This document shows positions 1 through 12,100 of a stretch of DNA of 64,000 nt, in pieces; the stretch's first letter is position 1, and every line of letters starts with the position of its first letter. The stretch comes from Falciphora oryzae. Its lineage: Eukaryota; Ascomycota; Sordariomycetes; Magnaporthales; Magnaporthaceae. The notes under the pieces were generated by a model. The model was not told the origin of the DNA. It ran no database searches and worked only from the letters and a program-made list of their open reading frames with translations. The position numbers and the translations under genes were made by a program. The stretch lies in the NCBI GenBank assembly GCA_000733355.1, contig JNVV01000077.1, positions 98,893 through 162,892 on the forward strand. Direction: 5' to 3'.

Positions 1-1
1 C

Positions 2-2316
2 TTTTTCTCCGAGGACGGCCTCAACTGGATCCGGTCTCGCTGCGGAGCGGAGCCATCCTTCGAGAGCGCTCTGGCCATCGGGTCCCGTCGCAAGCCTCCT
101 GCCGACCAGGCTCCCATTGGTGAGCCAAAAACCCCCGAAGAGGGGAAGCCTGGAAAACAAAAGCTCTGGCAGACCATGCCGGACGGCTGGTGGCAAGAGC
201 AGCCCGGGGTCGGCGACATGCCCTCGACCCTGCAGCGTCTTCCGCAGGTCGACCTGCCTAACAGGAGAGTGGTGGAAAAGTTTGTGACCGCCTTCCGAAT
301 GTCGCAGTTTGGCATCTACATGCCCATCATCGACCCCGTCCTCTTTTCTGAGACCCTCGATCTCGCCTATACCGAGTGCCCAGGAGTAAGAGGGAAGCGC
401 GACCTGAGCAGCAGCTCCGACGGGGCTACGGGTGACGACGACGCCGGCGAAGCCTGCTACGTACATCCCCAGTACTACACTAGGGAGGACGTGGCTGTAA
501 TGACGGCTCGAGCCGCCGTCTACGCCTTCATCTCCCTCATTGGCCCCATGGCGGTCGTGGACGAGGACGAGTTTTCCGCAATAGATGGTGACGCGTATTC
601 TGCCCAGGCGCACAATATGCTCCCGCAGGTCCTCCCAGGGGGCTCCCTGATGGCCTTGGAGACTGTACTTTTCCTGGTAAGTGACACTTTACACTAACAA
701 TGCAGCACGTGTGTGAGACGAGGGAACGAACCCTCGTTTTGGGGCCCTGACCTGCTGGCCGCGGTATGGATAGGGGACGGAGAGGAGCAGGGGCATACCG
801 CTGGGTTGTTGGCACGTACTGACCGTTGATATAATGCATAACAGGTCCTATATAGCCTCTTCACGGGCCAGATCCAGGCCACCAGTACATTTCACTCCAC
901 CGCCTGTCGAATCCTGTTTCTCATAGGCGGACACACCGAAGAAGGACTCTCCTCGGCTAGTGCTGAGGAACTCACCCGCCCGATGCAGGGGATGACTCTA
1001 GAAAAACTAGAAAGGGGCCCTCTGTTACCCAGCTCGGGAGCGTCCGAGAAGTGTAGAGAGAACGAGGAACGAACCGAGCGGGTGAGGCGACACATCCGGC
1101 AGCTGTACCGGATATCGTTTTTGCTCGACAAAGAGCTGGCCATACGCACGGGTCTTCCACCCATCATGCATGACGACTACTGCGACCTGGAGATGCTGGA
1201 GCGGGCCTGGTCTATCGATCTCACTGGACTGCCGATTCACCAGCGGGAAATGCGAAACGGATTACCCACAGGCCCTACCCTGTTCGAGGAGGTTTCGCAG
1301 AAGGAGGGGCTGGAGCCGTACGCGATGCGGCTGGTCATTCTCAAGTCTCGAACCTGCCAGCTGCTCTACTCGCACGCCTCGAGCCGCAAGACTGACGCCG
1401 AACTGCTTCGAGACATCCGCGAGCTCGATGCCGAACTCGACCGCTGGCGCTCTTCGGTACCACAACGCTTTCGGCCGGTGCTGACCTCGTCGCGGAGCGC
1501 AAGCCTCAGGCCATTGGCGGCTAGGGCGGCAGCTGCGGCGTCTGGGGGCCTGGTGGGTGACCACAGTGCGTCACCTGCCAGCGGCAGCGACGCCGGCTTT
1601 TTTGGCACAGCGATGGCCAACACACCGTCGCCTCCTGGTGTCTCTGGCGCACAGCAGCTGCAGCCCGGCTGGGGCAACGCTGGTGGGGTCGTGCAAGATC
1701 TGGACGACCAGGTGACAATGAAGGAGATCATGCAGCACTTCGAGTACTACTTCCTCATGGCCACCATCCACCGGGCCAGCGGTCGATGCCAGGTGTGGTC
1801 ATCCGGACCTACTGAAGGAGGTCGGGAACTGGCAGTGGTCAGTTCAAGCCACGCCTTGTCTCTACAGGCGAGCCGGTCGACCTTGATTTACCTTCGCGCG
1901 GCGTCTCGGTGCGCACAGGGCATGAATTTCTGGCAAGTTGTCCTCCACCTTTCTCCGAGTCTTACACAATGCAGTGTGATCATTAGATTAGGAAACTCGG
2001 CTTGTCATCTGGCGTGTAACTTGCGGCTAACAATATCTCATCGGTCAGGATGTTGTTCTTCTACCCGGTCTCGGCAATGCTGACCATCTTCTGCAATGTT
2101 CTGCTCATGCCGCTTGACCCCGAAGTCAAGGATGACGCGGCTCTGCTCGAGTCGGTGCTGGAGCTGGTTGACGAGATGGGCCGGAGTCGGAGACTTACCC
2201 CCAACGAACTGATACACCTCCAGATCATGAACGACTTTGTTTCGGAACTCGTGCGCCTGGCCCGCTGCGCAATGGACAAGGCTGCCCGTGAGGCCGTCGA
2301 GGGAGCTGCGAGTTGA
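2..2316 (+). CDS. Fungal-specific Zn2Cys6-type transcription factor, 3' part (5' truncated by window)
   Basis: Likely a nuclear regulator of the fungal Zn2Cys6 class. The zinc cluster itself would lie upstream of the window, so the class is inferred from the rest. Base 2 opens in frame (FFSEDGLNWIRSR), followed by the fungal-trans middle homology region: FGIYMPIIDPVLF, RHIRQLYRISFLLDKELAIRTGLPP, DDYCDLEML, LVILKSRTCQLLY and EASRST-like LQASRSTLIYLRAAS. Exons are 2-676, 845-1932 and 2049-2316, the last ending in TGA. The first intron is GTAAGT...ACAG. The second has a GC donor (GCAAGT) at 1933 and restores Trp-Met across the junction. A Ser/Ala/Gly-rich loop at about 1490-1680 looks disordered. 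Target genes are unknown. The call as a regulator is fairly safe, while any specific pathway would be a guess. Confidence 0.85.
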
Positions 2317-3792
2317 GATAGTGCCTCAGTCGGGTTCCAACACCAGCGGTCGAGACATCATGGAAAGTCCGAATCGAGGCGGGCTCCTCTGCAGCAGAGT
2401 CGATCGCGCAGACAGCGACGGCCGGTGGCGCGAGGGAGCGGCAAGTCGCGAGACAAGAACTCGGGGCCGCCCCACTCACACGTCGTCACAGCAAGGGCAG
2501 ACGATCGGTCTTGGCGGCTCGGGTTGAGCCGCGGCTGATCTGAAAACACTCGAGGAATACGGGAAAGGGGCCCCTTGGTCTCGCCCACCGAGTATTGCCT
2601 GCCGGACCTGGAAGGAGCAGAGATGAAGTTGAGAGGCCGGCCGAATGTCAAGGCCTAATTTTGTACATTCAAGCTAACTTGTCTCGATACACCATTTTGT
2701 CGATGTGTCATTGCATGGGTAAGGGGCACCGGAGTAGAACCCCCGATCGGGACTATCTTTCGATGGCTGAAGGGCGAGGTTCCCAGATGAGAAACGGGCG
2801 CAGTGTCACGAGAAGACGAAATCCGGCACTTGCTCACTGGATAGGGAAACCCAGCAGCACCGGCAACTGGCTGCGACAGGCGTCTCCCACGCTGTCGACG
2901 GCAGAACCTGATCATGTGATTGTCCACGGCGCTGTCCGCCTCTTCAATTTCATGCGCAGCCCGCACATCGCGCCATCCAGCCACAGGATTTTTGTTTTCT
3001 TCTTTTGATCGCAAAGCTCCCGGCCCTGTGAATCTCCACGAACCCCACGATTTTCCAGGCAATCATGCAAGCGGCGGGCAAGGGTGGGGCAAGCAGAATA
3101 TCGGCGCCAAGCAAAATACCACCTCGTGTTCGACCTCTTGGCTGTTTTTCTCGGCAGGGGGGATTCCGCAAATTGGAAGCTTGGTGTGCTGGGAGCCGCT
3201 CCCATCGTGGCGGTCGGCACAGGACTGACAAAATCTGCTTTCGGTAGGACCCGTGTTACCCGCCTTGCATGCAGTCGGAGCTTGCTTTGGGTTGATAAGC
3301 CAGCTTGGAGATGCGATGACCAGTCGTGAAGATGGTTTCACTTTAGCCTCCGGCATATGCTGTTGCGACGACAAGCCGAGTCAAGAGCCACATTCTACAC
3401 CCCAAATTGATCCTCCCCAGATCGCGAGCCCCTCGTCAAAGCACCGACTGGATTGCCATCAATTGATCTCGACATCCCGGCTCGAAGCCATCGCATCTCG
3501 ACCGTAACGTCACACAACTGGCCGCGGCAATCACGATGGCGTCCCTGGCAGCCCTGGTAGCCCGGTGGAGCGAGGCCCCCGCTGCTCGATGGCTAATCGC
3601 ACCTCGACCCATCGCGACGGGGGTATAAGCATAACCACCTGCCGCTTTCGGATCCTCCGATTCCACTCCCACGGACAAACCCCGGCTCGCGGGCGACGAT
3701 CCCTCGCGCGCTACGGTATCATCTCTCTGCCCAATGCGCCCAGCCTTCTGTGCCATGGCTGGAGATGGACATGTCTGCCGGCCTTGATTGCG
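2317..3792. other. Intergenic region, no convincing gene
   Basis: No reading frame here shows a recognisable domain, and the short ORFs lack family resemblance or splice continuity. It holds the 3' flank of the transcription factor and the upstream region of the secreted protease. Confidence 0.6.
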
Positions 3793-3798
3793 TATAAA
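3793..3798 (+). promoter_or_regulatory. TATA box of the subtilase gene
   Basis: TATAAA 178 bp before the chosen ATG at 3976, the only well placed TATA element in this upstream region. It supports the signal-peptide ATG rather than upstream in-frame codons from 3565. Confidence 0.5.
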
Positions 3799-3975
3799 GT
3801 CGGGCAGAGCCGCAGGACTACGGCTGGCTGTCTACGATGGCTTCTTCCTCATCCCCACCTTCGCTTTAGTGTCGGGAAGCGCAGACCGTCCTCAAGGTCG
3901 GCCGGAGAAAGGGAGCGTTGCTGTGCCGTTGTTCGTTTGCCAGGTCACTCGCTTTTGCCTGCTTTCCCCTTCACC

Positions 3976-6779
3976 ATGGTCGCCTGGTCCTCGCTCGCGC
4001 CCCTCGTGGGCTTGACCCTCTCGGCTGTTGTCGGCGTCTCTGCCCAGGACGTCCCTGCCGAGCCGTCGACCAAGACGCAGTTTGAGGACGTGCCCGGCGC
4101 CTTCATCGTCGAGTTTGAGGGCGACTATGATGCCGACGCGCTCGTCAACGACCTGCGCGGCGAGCAGCTCGACGCCGAGAAGCGCCTGAGCCTCAAGTAC
4201 AAGCTCTTCAACGGCGCCTCGGTCAACGTCAACGCCACCGGCGACGCCGAGGAGACGGCGGCCAAGCTCGCCGGCCACGAGAAGGTCAAGAGGGTCTGGC
4301 CCGTCCGCAAGATCAGCATGCCCATGGACCGGGTCCAGTCCGTCGGCAGCGGCGCCGCCCGCGCGCACGCCGAGATCATGGCCAAGCGCGGAAACATCCC
4401 GTACAACAGCACCTACTCGACGCACGTCATGGGCCAAGTCCAGAAGCTGCACGCCGAGGGCTTCACTGGCAAGGGGATCCGCATCGGCGTCATCGACAGC
4501 GGCGTCGACTACACGCACCCCGCCCTCGGCGGCTGCTTTGGCCCCGGCTGCAAGGTCTCGTACGGCTACGACCTGATCGGAGACGATCTGAGCAAGTGGC
4601 CCATCCCGGACCCGGACCCGATGGAGGCGTGCTTCGGCCACGGGACCCACGTCTCGGGCATCATCGCCGCCAACCCCAACGACATGGGCTTCCAGGGCGT
4701 CGCGCCCGACGCCGAGATCGGCATGTTCCGCGCCCTCAACTGCATCGGCGGCAGCACCAACGAGCTGCTCATGGCGGGCTTCAACATGGCCTTCGACGCC
4801 GGCTCCGACATCATCACCTCGTCCACCGGCATCCTCGGCGGCTGGGAGGACGACCCGTGGTCGCTGACGGCGTCCCGCATCGCCGCGGCCGGTGTCCCCA
4901 TCTTCATCGCTGCCGGAAACGACGGCGAGAACGGCATGGGCCAGCCGAGCAACCCGGCCGCCGGACGCGGCGTCGCCTCGGTCGCCTCCATCGACAACAC
5001 GGACATTCCTCGCGTGTTCATCGCCGGTTCCTACCGGGTCGACGGCGACAAGGCGGAGCAGTTCCCCTTCCACACCGCCGCCGACGTGCCCCTGGGCAAC
5101 ATGACGCGCCCTCTGGTCATTGTCAAGGACCAGTCCGGCGCCATGTTGGACGCGTGCAGCCCGCTCCCCGACAGCGTCCCCAGCCTGGCTGACGTCGTTG
5201 CGCTGGTCGGCACGGGGTCGTGCACTATGATGGAGGCGAGCGCAAACATTAAGGCTAAGGGTGGAAAGCACATGATGAAGGTCCATTCTAACGACGAGTG
5301 AGTACAACCTAAAGGCTCTTGAACGTGTCCACGTGAATTTCACAACACTTTTGCTAACCGCCCACGCCAACGTCTAGCCCGCAGCCTTTCTGGTTCGCCC
5401 CGGAAGCTGGCATGCTTGGCGTCGCAATCACCACTGCGTCTCAGGGCAAGAAGTGGGCTGCCGACTTCGCTGCCGGCCACAACATCACCTTGACCACTCG
5501 CGATGCGGACAAGTCCCCCAACATGGTGACGCATAGCCCCGCCACTGTGCTGGGCGGCTACACATCGTTCTGGTCCACCTGGGGTCCCTCCTGGCAGATG
5601 GACGTTAACCCCAACCTGGGCGCTCCCGGAGGCGAGATCCTCTCCACCTACCCGCAGGCCGTCGGCACCTACGCCATCCTCTCGGGCACCTCGATGGCCA
5701 CCCCGTACGCTGCCGGCGTCGCCGCCCTTCTCGCCCAGAAGCGCGGCGTCCGCGACGCCGAGACCATCCGCGCCCTTCTCGCCAGCACCTCCAAGCAGCT
5801 CGTGTCCCACGACGGCAAGCGCGCCGATCCGGCCGGCCGCCTGGCCAGCGTCCTGCACGCCGGCCCTGGCATGATGCAGGCTTGGGACGCGAGCGAGGCC
5901 AAGGGCCTGCTCAGCACGGCCGGCATCTCGTTCAACGACACGGCCCACATCCGCGACGTGACCTTCTCGCTCAAGAACACGGGCTCGGCTGAGGCCACCT
6001 ACGAGCTGGGTCACCAGCCCGCGGCCACCGTGTACGCCTACGAGACGGACGGCGTCAATTACGCGTACCCGGTCCTCCTCGCCGACGAAGCTGGCTCCAC
6101 GGCGCAGCTCTCGTTCCCAGCCACGGGCGACCTCGTCACCGTGCCGGCCGGCGGCTCTGTCGACATCACGGTCAAGTGCAGCCCTCCCTCGGGCCTCAAC
6201 GCGACCCGCCTGCCCTTCTACAGCGGCTTCGTCACGCTCAACGGCACCAACGGCGACGCCCTCGTCCTGCAGTACCAAGGGCTGGCCGCAAACTTCATCG
6301 AGCAGCCCGTCATGCGCACCGCCCTCGGCCGCACGGGCCTGCCCGTGACATACCTGGCCGCCAGCGACACCCGCTGGCCCATCCCGATCAAGGACGACCA
6401 CGTCTTCCGCGTGCCCCGCCCCACCAACCCCCCGAGCCGCGAGACGGGCTCGTGGCCCCAGGCCCGCGTCATGATGACGCTGGGCGTGGCCGAGTTTGCG
6501 CTCCGGGTCGTACCGGTGGGCGATGAGACCAAGAATAAGGGCAACGTGACGGAGTGGTTCGGCCACGAGACTTTTGGGACGGCCTACTACAACCCGGTGC
6601 TGCGCCTGCCCCGCGAGCAGTACCGCCTGTCGTTCCTGGGCCTGCTGAGCGACGGCACCGTCGTGCCCGAGGGCCGGTACAAGCTCCTCGCCACGGCGCT
6701 GAGGGTGTTTGGCGACAGGGAGAAGAAGGAGGACTGGCAGGTGCTGGAGCTGGGGCCGTTCAAGCTCGAGTACCGGTAG
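3976..6779 (+). CDS. Secreted subtilisin-like serine protease (S8, minor extracellular protease Vpr-like)
   Basis: Extracellular endopeptidase of about 907 aa from two exons, 3976-5297 and 5378-6779 (intron GTGAGT...CTAG; the junction reads D-PQPFWF). The ATG at 3976 starts a clean signal peptide (MVAWSSLAPLVGLTLSAVVGVSA) trimmed before QDVP. An I9-type propeptide follows (AFIVEFEGDYDADALV). The S8 catalytic domain shows Asp174 in IGVIDSGVD, His222 in GHGTHVSG, the oxyanion Asn in AAGNDGENG and Ser546 in SGTSMATPYAAG. A PA-like insert lies between Asn and Ser. The last 300 residues match the Fn3-like/DUF1034 C-terminal region of fungal Vpr-type enzymes. All triad residues are present, so it should be active. 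The role is probably nutrient or host-protein degradation (inference). Long antisense ORFs over this gene are GC-driven shadows. Confidence 0.93.
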
Positions 6780-7016
6780 AGGGTGGATCTATTCATGCGG
6801 CTATTCGTGTCGCCGCAGGCAGCCTAGGAATGTAAATATTGTACGACACTGACTCAAATGCACATATTCTCTGCAGAAACCTGTCTTCTTTTAGCGCTTT
6901 ATGATTTTTTTTTTCTCTATTTGGGCAGCGAGCCACGTGGGGTGTTTAGCCCTCTATCTCTATCCATGTATCCCTAGTCTATTTTTCTTCGCCTCACCCC
7001 GGACCCTTTCGCCATT

Positions 7017-7850
7017 TTACTGAACGATCTTCTTGCCCAGATCGCCAACGGCCTTGCCAGCCTCCTTGGCGTCCTTGCCGATGGCCTTCCCGGCATCCTT
7101 GACGTCCTTGCCAAAGTCCTTCCCGGCCTGCTTGGCGTTGCCGGCAAAGTCCTTGCCGGCCTTCTTGGCGTTGTCGCCAAAGTTCTTGGCGCCGTCCTTG
7201 ATGTCCCCCCCGATCTGCTTGCCCGCGTTCTTGATGTCCTTGCCGACCTTCTTGAGGTCGTCGATGAGCGAGCGCTGCGTGATCTTCTTGCCGAAGTCGC
7301 CAATCGCCTTGCCGGCGTCCTTGGCGCTGCCGGCGATGGCCTTGCCGGCGTCCTTGGCGTCGCCGCCGATCTGCTTGCCCGTGTCTTTGACGTCGCCGGC
7401 GAAGCCCTTGCCGGCCTTTTTCACGTCGTCGCCGACCTTCTTGCCCGCGTCCTTGATGTCCTTGCCCGCCTTCTTCAGGTCGTCGAGGAACGAGCGCTGC
7501 GCGATCTTCTTGCCCAGGTCGCCGACGGCCTTCCCGGCATCTTTCGCGCTGCCGGCGATGGCCTTGCCGGCGTCTTTTGCGCTCCCGCCGATCTGCTTGC
7601 CGGTGTCCTTGACGTCGCCGGCCAGGCCCTTGCCGGCATCCCTGACGTCCCCGCCGACCTGCTTGCCGGCGTCCTTGATGTCCTTGCCGGCCTTCTTGAG
7701 GTCGTCGAGAAAGCCGCGGACGTGGAGGGCGGCAATGTTGGCGGGGCCGCCGACGAAGCGGCGCTGGACGGCGGCGGCGTTGCCGGCAGGGCTCTCGCCC
7801 AGGACGGGGAGGGCGAGGGCGAGGAGGGTGACGAACTGGACGAGCTGCAT
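7017..7850 (-). CDS. Secreted protein built of 11-residue LEA/synuclein-like repeats in three modules
   Basis: Intronless, 277 aa. A signal peptide (residues 1-18, MQLVQFVTLLALALPVLG) is followed by a short prosegment with a dibasic QRR at 29-31, a possible Kex2 site. From residue 47 the protein is almost wholly repetitive. Three modules start FLDDLKKAGKDIKDAGK (47), FLDDLKKAGKDIKDAGK (121) and LIDDLKKVGKDIKNAGK (about 195), a 74-residue period, with module ends like LGKKIAQR, FGKKITQR and LGKKIVQ. Inside each, 11-residue units of the type KDAGKAIAGSA recur. Lys/Asp/Ala/Gly 11-mers are known from group 3 LEA proteins and synucleins, which fold into amphipathic helices on membranes or on drying. 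That suggests surface or membrane binding or stress protection, but no named family is recognised. Cysteine is absent. A TATA-like element lies about 220 bp upstream. Confidence 0.8.
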   Translation of the reverse strand: MQLVQFVTLLALALPVLGESPAGNAAAVQRRFVGGPANIAALHVRGFLDDLKKAGKDIKDAGKQVGGDVRDAGKGLAGDVKDTGKQIGGSAKDAGKAIAGSAKDAGKAVGDLGKKIAQRSFLDDLKKAGKDIKDAGKKVGDDVKKAGKGFAGDVKDTGKQIGGDAKDAGKAIAGSAKDAGKAIGDFGKKITQRSLIDDLKKVGKDIKNAGKQIGGDIKDGAKNFGDNAKKAGKDFAGNAKQAGKDFGKDVKDAGKAIGKDAKEAGKAVGDLGKKIVQ

Positions 7851-8071
7851 TTTGATGGCTGTGGGGTTGGTAGAGGAAAGAGAGGATGGGGCAAAAGGCG
7901 CTGCCGGGGGGTATCGGAAGTGAAGAGAAGCAGAGGAAAGAATGTAGAAGATAGGCGAAAAGAAGCGAAGGCAAGATGAAATCTGGGGGATACCCGATCC
8001 AAAAGACTGTTGGTGAGGATGGAGATGGAGACAAGCTTCTGTTGGACGGATGCCCAGACGGGGGCCGAGAC

Positions 8072-8078
8072 TTTATAT
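8072..8078 (-). promoter_or_regulatory. TATA-like element of the repeat-protein gene
   Basis: Reads ATATAAA on the minus strand, about 220 bp before the ATG at 7850. Position and sequence suit a fungal core promoter; there is no other evidence. Confidence 0.4.
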
Positions 8079-9173
8079 CCAGATCGAGCAGAGCCTCCAG
8101 ATCTTGAACATCCCCGACTTACACCGCGAGCCAGGCGACGGGGAGGCCGACTTGGGGCATGCGCGAAGGTGCCGATGGCATACGCCACTGTGGGTACGTT
8201 TCCCCAGGTTATTCCCTGTCCACCACGATCAGGCATTCCGGGGCGAGGGGCCTCGTCGATTCGGTTCCTGAACAAGCCTTACAGGAAGGCCATCCCCCGT
8301 CGGGGCAACGCCGTTTTAGGAAGAAAAGAAAATAGGGGGACAACGCCACTCCTGTGGCGGGGTTTGCCGATGCGACTTCACGCGGCCTTTTCGCGACTTA
8401 CAATCTGCTCCCATAATGCACCGCGGGAGCTCGAGTCGGTGCCCCCCTGGCCCGGGCGGTGCCAGGCATCCACTCTTTATCATGCCGACCTGCCCAAAAA
8501 TGGTTCGCAGATCGATCGGTCCTGACGGATTCGTCGAGGATTTTTGCCGTTTTCGACTGCCTCGGGATATTTTGGATCATTCGCACGGCGAACTGCGGAG
8601 TTGAAGCGCGTATCCACAAGGCGTCGGGCTCCGAAAGTCTCCTGGGCAGTGCCCCTGAAAAGAGAAAGGCTTGAAAAAGTCCCCGGGAGAAAGTAGCTCC
8701 CAAGCCGACATCGCCAGGAATGCGTCCCCTGCTAACATGTCGATGTGCTGACCAATCTCGTGAGGTGCGCATGACATCTGCCCATGGGGACATCCCCTAT
8801 TTTCTCCCCATTTCCATCTCAACTTGCAACGGGCTCCCTTCACCACAACGCATGGCACTAGAGAGCTTGGTGGAAAGTGATGTGCAGGCGCAGATCTGTC
8901 AGTACCAAAATCGGCCACACCAGGATATTTCTCGGACGTATAACGGCATAGGTGATCATTTTGCGTTAGGAATAATACCCGACTGTAAAGTTATCTATTT
9001 TCGGCAGATTGTGCGTGCCAAGCCTAGCCTCGCTCCCCAGGTCGAATCTATTGTGTGCAGGCGGCTACAGGTTGTCTTGGCAGACCAAGCTCCTCATTGT
9101 GCGCAGGTGGTTTACACTGCGATATGGATTCCCGCCAGGCTAATCGCCGATACAAACCGGCGAACATCCCCCC
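8079..9173. other. Intergenic region, no convincing gene
   Basis: Only short ORFs without recognisable motifs. The region carries the distal upstream DNA of the repeat-protein gene and the 3' flank of the four-domain enzyme gene. Confidence 0.6.
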
Positions 9174-12100
9174 TCAAGCCCCCTCAAAGACCAAAAGGCT
9201 CTCGACGCTGACCATGCCAAAGCCGCGCTCGCGCAACCGCTCCCGGCCACGGTGGGCTGGGAACTCTGCCACGACCAGAACCTTGATATCCCACGGGTCA
9301 GCCCCATTCTTCCCCAGGAGCTTGAGCACAGCGTGAAGCGTCGTCCCCGACGCGAGCACGTCGTCCACCACCACAATGGGCTTGCTGGCCTTGAGGAGCA
9401 CGTCGCTGCAGGCCATCTCTAGCATGAGATCCCTCCCCTGCTCCTCGCCACCGCCGTCAACCGCGACGGACGAGATGTATGATTTGAGAACAGGCACCGA
9501 GACCTTGGGCCCCGGCAGCTTGCCGCCCTTGCGGACGAGGCTCAGCGGCACGTCGAGCGCCCCCGCAAGGCTCGCGGCGAAGACGAAGCCGCCCGCCTCG
9601 CAGCCCACGATGCCGCCAACCTTGGGCTCTTCGCTAGCGCCTAGCCGGCTCTGCATTAGCGACGTGCACAGGCGCAGGCCGCCCGGCTGCTCGGCGATGT
9701 TGAGCACGTGGCGGAAGTCGACGCCCGCGCGCGGGAAGCCGGGCACCGTCGGGACCATCCTGCCCAATCGACCAACATCGGGGTCGAGGAGCGGCAGAAT
9801 GCGGGACCGCGCAAACGCAACCGCGTCGTCGGACCCGCCCACATTGTTGTCGAAGACGAAGCAGGGCTGCCAATGCGACAGCGGCGCGACGGGCCTGTAG
9901 CCGGGAGCAGCGGCTGAAGCAGCGTAGACGCCGCGCCTCACAGCCCGCAGCTCCGGTGTCGCGACGACGAGCACCTCGACGACGCGCGCCCACGGAGCGA
10001 GGCGTGCCCGCGTCGCGACGGGCGCCTCGTCGCGCATGCCCGTGATGAACAAGACCTCGATAGCACCGACGTGGCCCGCCAGCTCGGCAAAGACCTCCTC
10101 GGGCAGGCCCGGGCGGGCCGCGAGCTCCGCGCGGTAAAACGCCGCCAGCGCGGCCCGGTGCTGCTCCTTGTAGCCGCGGTCCGCCAGCAGGCGCTGCGCG
10201 TCGACGCCCGGCGTGGCGGCGGCGTATGCGCGCTTGGTCGCGTCGCTGATGCTGGCCACGCGTGCGGGCACGCCGGCAGAGGCGAGTGTCGACGCCCAGA
10301 CGGCTGCACAGTAATCCTTGCCCGCGCCGTGCTCGCCCGTCACGACGACGATGAGGCGCGGCCGCGCGGGCGGGCCGAGCAGCGGGCAGGCGAAGGGGAG
10401 GACGCTGTGCGGGTCTAGGATGCGCTTGAGGCGTGCCAGGCGCTCGCGGTTGCCGCCGAACGCCTTGGCTGCCAGGGCTGCATCGCGGGGATCTGGGCCC
10501 AGGTCGGCGCTGTAGGCTCCTGCACCCAACGGGAGCACCTTCTTGGCGACATCGTACACCCAGCGCGTGCAGGCGCGAGCGTCGTCGTTGTCGTCGTCGG
10601 TGCGCCGCCAGACGCCCGTGATGTTGCAGGCGAAGCGCCAGCCGCGGCAGCCAAAGGCGGTAGCGTCGTCAGCCACGTCCCGCACGGCACCGTCGCCGGC
10701 GTAGACGAGGTGGATGTAGCTGTAGATGGAAGGGCGGTTGTCAAGGGCGGCGAAGAGCTCGTTGCGGACGGCCTCGGTCGATATGTCCTTGAGTAAAATG
10801 CACCTCTTGAAGGCCGAGAACTTGTCCCCGCCGTGTCCTCCGTGCATTGCCTTCACGGACATCTCCGTCTCGAACAGCCCCATGTTGTCCACCCCCTTAG
10901 CCAGATGCGGGTGCTGCTCGAGGATTGACGATATGGTCTTGGCTGCATTTTCCGGCTCCACGGCTGGCCCCGAGGGACTGTATGCTGTGACGCCAAGGCG
11001 GACTTGGCCTCCCCCGGGGAGAAGATAGAAATCCGCAGCCATCCCCCGCGAGAGCTTGTCGATTCCTTCGTCCAGCCTGGAGAGCGTGCGATGAGCCTCG
11101 GCCACGCTGCCTATGCAGGTATTCCAGTTCCGGACATCGTAAGTCGCGTCAGGGGTTGTCCTGAAGACCACGCTAACAACGATACAGAAGTTGGTTCCGG
11201 CTCCCTTGAGCGCCCACAAAAGATCGGCCTCGTGCTCCGAGTGCTCGGCATTGTCGGGCCTGCCCTCGGCCGGCACGTGTCCGAGACACAGCACGCGCGG
11301 GGACTCGACGCTGACGACGACAGCGCCAATGATCGAGTCGCACGCCAGGCCGAGCTGCCTGGAGAGATGTCCGATGCCACCCTGAAGCCACAAGCCGGCA
11401 CCCACGCTTGGCCGGCTCCCCAGAGGCACCGTCACGCCCGCGGCCATGGCAGCTTCGATGATTTTGCCGCTGGTGCACCCTGCTCCGGCGATCAGCAGCT
11501 TCCCCATCGACGGATCGTGGACGACTCCGATCTTGTTAAAGGACCTCATGTCGAGAGCCAGGATCCCAGGCTGCTGGCAGTGGCCGCTGTGTCCCCCTCC
11601 GATTACCGTGATTCCGACCCCCCGCCATACGGCCCAGCGGACAAGCAGCTGAATATGATCAAGTGACGTCGCCCTAACCACTCCTGCCGGTCGGTGAAGA
11701 CGCGCTTCCCTATTCTTGACTTGCATTTCGCCCTCTGGTCTATCAAAGGAGATGGGGAGCAGAGTCTGCAGCGCAGCCACCGAGGCGGCGTTCTTGTCAA
11801 AGACCATCATGATCTGGGGCGCGTCGAACAGGAGCTCTCCTGGCCGGTCCTCTTGGTAGCGGCCGAGGAGCCTGCACAGGGCTGTCCACGCGAGGGTCGT
11901 CTCCTTCCCGAGTGGGCTCCCGGGAACCCAGTACCCGGCAAGGAAGGAGGCTGCGGCGACTAGAGCCTTGTCGTTGTCCGGCAGCCGGAGGCAGCCCTCG
12001 GGCCAGGACGCGACCTGGCGACAGACGAGGCCTGGGAGGTCCAGCGTCCCATCGGGGTGGAAGACGGCGACAACCCCGCCCTCTGCGAGCAGCTGCACAG

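Noticed and set aside
3892..6566. Long minus-strand frames (492 and 408 codons) opposite the subtilase
   Set aside because: Translations are Gly/Ala/Val/Arg/Asp composition shadows of the GC-rich protease codons; the plus strand has the full catalytic triad, signal peptide and a proper intron.
7017..7850. The repeats as a CRISPR-like or DNA-level satellite
   Set aside because: The periodicity follows codons with synonymous variation in a secreted ORF; there are no spacers, and the organism is a fungus.
6994..8275. Other frames over the repeat protein (346, 296 and 266 codons; Arg/Gln-rich or Leu/Pro/Ser-rich)
   Set aside because: They arise from repeated codons of the 11-mer protein; only the 7017-7850 frame has a signal peptide and a regular amino-acid period.
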